A DNA stretch of 64,000 nt from Leeuwenhoekiella aestuarii (GTDB lineage: Bacteria; Bacteroidota; Bacteroidia; Flavobacteriales; Flavobacteriaceae), in NCBI RefSeq assembly GCF_004104055.1, contig NZ_QOVJ01000003.1, positions 496,001-560,000 of the forward strand. The letters run 5' to 3'. Below are positions 61,313-64,000 of this stretch, one piece after another (positions within the stretch are counted from its first letter, which is position 1; the number at the start of each line of letters is the position of its first letter). Below the pieces are notes generated by a model, which did not search any database, had not been told where the DNA came from, and saw only the letters and a program-made list of their open reading frames with translations. The position numbers and the translations under genes were made by a program.

Positions 61313-61523
61313 ATAATTAAACATCAAAGGCTTTTTCAATATATTAAAATATGCTAATCTTCTACTAAACCTGAGTTAAAATTAAGAATTAAATGATTTT
61401 AACAATCTGATTTTCATAATAATAAAGAATTGTAGGATTTTCATTAAGAAAACGTTTAAAATTATGTGTTGAACATTTGCGTTTATTTGAGTGAACAAAA
61501 TAATAAACTAAAATTTTCAATTT

Positions 61524-62537
61524 ATGAACATTTCAAAATTTCTTTATTTGGGGGCAATTGGCCTTTTTGCATTAACATCTTGTAGTGATGATGACGATGA
61601 CTCAACTGTAATTGTTGACGGCACTGCAGATCTTTATGCTACAAGTCATACAGACGGTAGTGTAACTAAATATGATTTATTACGTGGTGGAATAACTACT
61701 TATTCTACAGAAGCAACTGATGCAGAAGGTATTTATTATTCTCCAGATGATGATAGTTTTACCATTGCTGCTCGTGGTGCAACTCAAACCTCTTTACAGA
61801 CGTATTTGAGTATTAGTGATCTGATAGATGCAAGTCTTGATCTTACTGTAGATTTCTCAAGTCCTGCAGCTTTGCAAAGTCCTCGTGATCTTACCGTTAA
61901 TGGTAATATTTATGTAGTTTCTGATAATGCAAATGATAATGGACGCTTTTTCGTTTTTGAAAAGGATGGAACTTCATTTACCCTAAGAAACACAGTAACA
62001 GTTGAATTTGCAGTATGGGGAATTGAATTTGTAGGTAATGATTTATATGCTGTAGTTGATAGTAGCAGTGATCTTGCGGTCTTTACAAATTTTACGTCTA
62101 GCAATATGACAGACGCAACAGTAGCACCTACTAAGCGTATCACTGTAGAAGGTATCGTACGTACACATGGTTTAGATTTCGATGGTGATACTATGATTAT
62201 GACTGATATTGCTGCAGCTTCTGGAGGAGATTTTGATACAGACGGTGGCTTTCACGTGATCACAAACTTTGATTCTAAATTTGATGCTGTTGAAAATGGC
62301 GGAACTTTAGCAGTTGAAGATCAAATCCGCTTTGCTGGTGACGCAACGTTACTAGGTAACCCTGTAAATGTAGTTTATGACGCCGAAACAGATGCTGTAT
62401 ACATTGCAGAACTTGCTAATGGTGGTGGTAAGATAAATGTTTATGGAAATGTATCTTCTTCAAACGGAGGTAATGTAGCCCCAACTTCAAGTGCTGTGCT
62501 ATCTGGTGTATCTTCTTTATACTTATATAAGGACTAA
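61524..62537 (+). CDS. Surface-type lipoprotein with beta-propeller-like domain
   Basis: The 337-residue protein has a lipobox ALTSC (C20) followed directly by SDDDDDS, which fits the acidic lipoprotein export signal known to send flavobacterial lipoproteins to the cell surface. The rest has repeated strand patterns like YVTN/NHL propellers: DLYATSHTDGSVTKYDL, GIYYSPDDDSFTIAARG, GNIYVVSDNANDNGRFFVF, NDLYAVVDSSSDLAVF. Binding target unknown. It stands alone with 211 bp upstream and a strong terminator. Confidence 0.85.
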   Translation: MNISKFLYLGAIGLFALTSCSDDDDDSTVIVDGTADLYATSHTDGSVTKYDLLRGGITTYSTEATDAEGIYYSPDDDSFTIAARGATQTSLQTYLSISDLIDASLDLTVDFSSPAALQSPRDLTVNGNIYVVSDNANDNGRFFVFEKDGTSFTLRNTVTVEFAVWGIEFVGNDLYAVVDSSSDLAVFTNFTSSNMTDATVAPTKRITVEGIVRTHGLDFDGDTMIMTDIAAASGGDFDTDGGFHVITNFDSKFDAVENGGTLAVEDQIRFAGDATLLGNPVNVVYDAETDAVYIAELANGGGKINVYGNVSSSNGGNVAPTSSAVLSGVSSLYLYKD

Positions 62538-62562
62538 TTAATAAAACATTAGTTTTAGATAG

Positions 62563-62591
62563 AAAGCGCAGCGCAAGCTGCGCTTTTTTTT
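62563..62591 (+). terminator. Terminator of the lipoprotein gene
   Basis: AAAGCGCAGC-GCAA-GCTGCGCTTT, a perfect 10-bp stem, followed by T. It is 26 bases after the stop. Confidence 0.95.
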
Positions 62592-63216
62592 ATGCTTTTA
62601 AAATAAATAAATCTTCGTGTATTATTAGATTTGAAAAGTCTAAAAAGTTTTTAATGTAGTTTAATGCTTTTTTAGTGTAGAAGAAGCTATGGGTAAAGTC
62701 GTTTTTATAAGACCAGTTCTCAAAGTTTATAGTCTTATCAAGCAAACCAGTTTTACAATAGATGCTTCCGTTTACTTTTAAAAGTGATTTTAAACGTTTG
62801 AATTCTTCAGCAGGATTATGAAAGTGTTCTATGACTTCACAGCAGATAATGAAATCATATTTTTGATTTAAATTATCCTCCTTTTTACAATAAAAAGTGT
62901 CGTATTGAAATACAGAGTATCCTTTGCTTTCTAAAATTTTAGAGAGCACCGGGTTGGGACCGCTTCCGTAGTCTAAACCTATTTTAGAAATGCTTTCTTG
63001 CTCAATTACAGCTTGAATCAAAGGAGAAAGGAAATCTACGTACCCTATATTTTGTAGTGTGTTTTCGTGAAGATCATAGCGGTGCTTTTCGTCGAGAGGA
63101 TGTGGTAAGTCACGTGTATCTAAAAAAACAGATGCACACGAGGTGCATCTGTTATATAATCTATCATTATATGTTTTAAAATAAGCGGCCGTACTGTTAC
63201 AAAGTGGGCACAGCAT
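62590..63216 (-). CDS. SAM methyltransferase with N-terminal zinc ribbon
   Basis: The 208-residue protein begins with a zinc ribbon (CPLC 3-6, CTSC 24-27) and continues with a class I methyltransferase: GLDYGSGPNP motif I, then FIICCEVIEHFHNPAEEF. The layout matches methyltransferases of uncertain substrate found in many bacteria. It lies directly downstream of a DUF349 gene (10 bp) on the same strand, which suggests co-transcription. Confidence 0.85.
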   Translation of the reverse strand: MLCPLCNSTAAYFKTYNDRLYNRCTSCASVFLDTRDLPHPLDEKHRYDLHENTLQNIGYVDFLSPLIQAVIEQESISKIGLDYGSGPNPVLSKILESKGYSVFQYDTFYCKKEDNLNQKYDFIICCEVIEHFHNPAEEFKRLKSLLKVNGSIYCKTGLLDKTINFENWSYKNDFTHSFFYTKKALNYIKNFLDFSNLIIHEDLFILKA

Positions 63217-63226
63217 AGTTTAAGTA

Positions 63227-64000
63227 TTAATACAATGATTTTAATTTCTTCAATTTAGCCTTCCAGATCTCTAGAGTTTTCTTGTGTTCGGCTATATTTT
63301 TATGTACTTCCTTAACCATGGGGTTATCATCTGGTACATGCTGAAAAAAGCCTAGGTTATTTTCAAGTTGATTGATTTCTGCTTTTACCTCGTCAATTTT
63401 CTTAGTGATAAAGTAACGCTCTTTGTTTAAAGCCTGATTGTTATCTTCATCTGCCATTGCAGCCACACGATTGTCGTATTTGATCAATTCAGATTCTTTG
63501 CGGGTAAGGTCTAGTTTTTTAAACAACCCGTCTAAAACCTTATTAAAATCTTGCTCAATACTCTTTTTAGAATGTGGAACACGACCGGTATCTTTCCATT
63601 CTTTTATAAGCTCCTTGATCGTTTTTAAATCATCTTCGTGTTTACCAGTAAGCTCAATAGTTTTTACTTTATCTAGGAGCGCTACCTTTTCTTCAAGATT
63701 ACCTTTTTCTTCTTCAAGAACTTCTTTTTTCTCAGCGTGAAGACGGTCAAAGAAATGATTACAAGCTTTCTTAAAGCGTTTCCAGACCTTATCGCTGTCT
63801 TTGCGAGGAACGTGACCAATTTTCTTCCAATCAGACTGAATACGCTTCATAAGATCAATAGTGACTTTTACGTCTTCATTGTCTTTATTGTCTTCAGCGA
63901 TCTGTACGAGTTCCATCTTTTTCTGAAGATTCTCGTATTGTTCTTTTTTCTGGTTTTTATAAAAACCATTTTTATTGTGATTGAATTCACGAGTAGCCTG
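63227..64000 (-). CDS. DUF349 protein, 5' end outside the window
   Basis: The frame is open from the window edge (64000) to the stop at 63227, 257 residues in view; the N-terminal part is missing. It holds DUF349 repeats with the pattern FHNHNKNGFYKNQKKEQYEN and LIKEWKDTGRVPHSKKSIEQDFNK, and a coiled coil at the end. Function is unknown; DUF349 proteins are charged, helical and widespread in Bacteroidota and actinobacteria. ATG 63916 is internal to the family domain and is not the true start. Confidence 0.85.
   Translation of the reverse strand, partial: QATREFNHNKNGFYKNQKKEQYENLQKKMELVQIAEDNKDNEDVKVTIDLMKRIQSDWKKIGHVPRKDSDKVWKRFKKACNHFFDRLHAEKKEVLEEEKGNLEEKVALLDKVKTIELTGKHEDDLKTIKELIKEWKDTGRVPHSKKSIEQDFNKVLDGLFKKLDLTRKESELIKYDNRVAAMADEDNNQALNKERYFITKKIDEVKAEINQLENNLGFFQHVPDDNPMVKEVHKNIAEHKKTLEIWKAKLKKLKSLY

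Noticed and set aside
61313-61523. Promoter or riboswitch before the lipoprotein gene
   Set aside because: The 211 bp are A/T-rich; TTATTTG lacks the spacing of TAnnTTTG, and no conserved RNA fold was recognised.

Overview
The window reads as chromosomal DNA of a marine-type member of the Bacteroidota, most likely Flavobacteriaceae. The evidence is low G+C, -7 boxes of the form TAnnTTTG in front of several genes (best at rnpB, umuD, pyrR and cvfB), family-typical genes (DUF2853, DUF4294, DUF3822, DUF4126, fused E1 alpha/beta dehydrogenase, MiaE-type hydroxylase, menaquinone genes in the flavobacterial order, kdsB), a lipoprotein with an acidic export signal, and almost no Shine-Dalgarno sequences. 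I cannot name the genus from the window. Most of it is housekeeping sequence, with a few accessory islands.

Layout. 1-7.2 kb: leuA, a helical hypothetical, an EamA exporter, a cysteine-rich small protein, an RluA-type pseudouridine synthase, a small membrane protein and panB. 6.6-10.6 kb: a secreted NTF2-like protein, then a 1123-residue exported protein with a MACPF (perforin-like) domain fused to a long ankyrin-repeat tail, the most unusual gene here. 10.6-16.8 kb: sdaA, a umuDC pair behind a perfect 30-bp palindrome, a CPBP protease and dnaK. 16.8-23.4 kb: a gene-poor stretch with a frameshifted outer-membrane beta-barrel pseudogene, an amino-acid permease, an 11-bp tandem repeat, an OmpH chaperone, two copies of a 102-bp dispersed repeat, a phospholipase A1-like barrel and a secreted plant-type LRR protein. 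24.2-30 kb: menaquinone genes (menI, menF, menD, menB) with a DUF2853 gene and cvfB between. 30-44 kb: two PH-domain membrane proteins, fused E1 dehydrogenase, an M1-like protein fused to a barrel, LOG protein, uvrA, topoisomerase IB, M42 peptidase. 43.9-52.6 kb: DUF4294, a 46-residue membrane protein, pyrR-pyrB-STAS, rnz, pdxH, sixA-ppk-ppx (polyphosphate turnover), a porin. 52.6-64 kb: miaE, dnaX, rnpB, rsmD operon, a RecD-like helicase, DUF4126, kdsB, an acyltransferase, a surface lipoprotein, a methyltransferase and the 3' part of a DUF349 gene.

Points that stand out: (1) the MACPF-ankyrin fusion; (2) dnaX is split at a run of ten A carrying the A AAA AAG heptamer, so the in-frame product is a short gamma-like protein and the full tau needs a -1 shift or an added A; (3) the UmuD homologue has lost both catalytic residues and its cleavage-site cysteine; (4) a perfect 30-bp palindrome sits on the umuDC promoter, whose predicted transcript would be leaderless; (5) two dispersed intergenic repeat families, one of about 102 bp always upstream of and co-oriented with a gene, the other directly after intrinsic terminators. 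No tRNA, rRNA, CRISPR array, insertion sequence or complete prophage was found.
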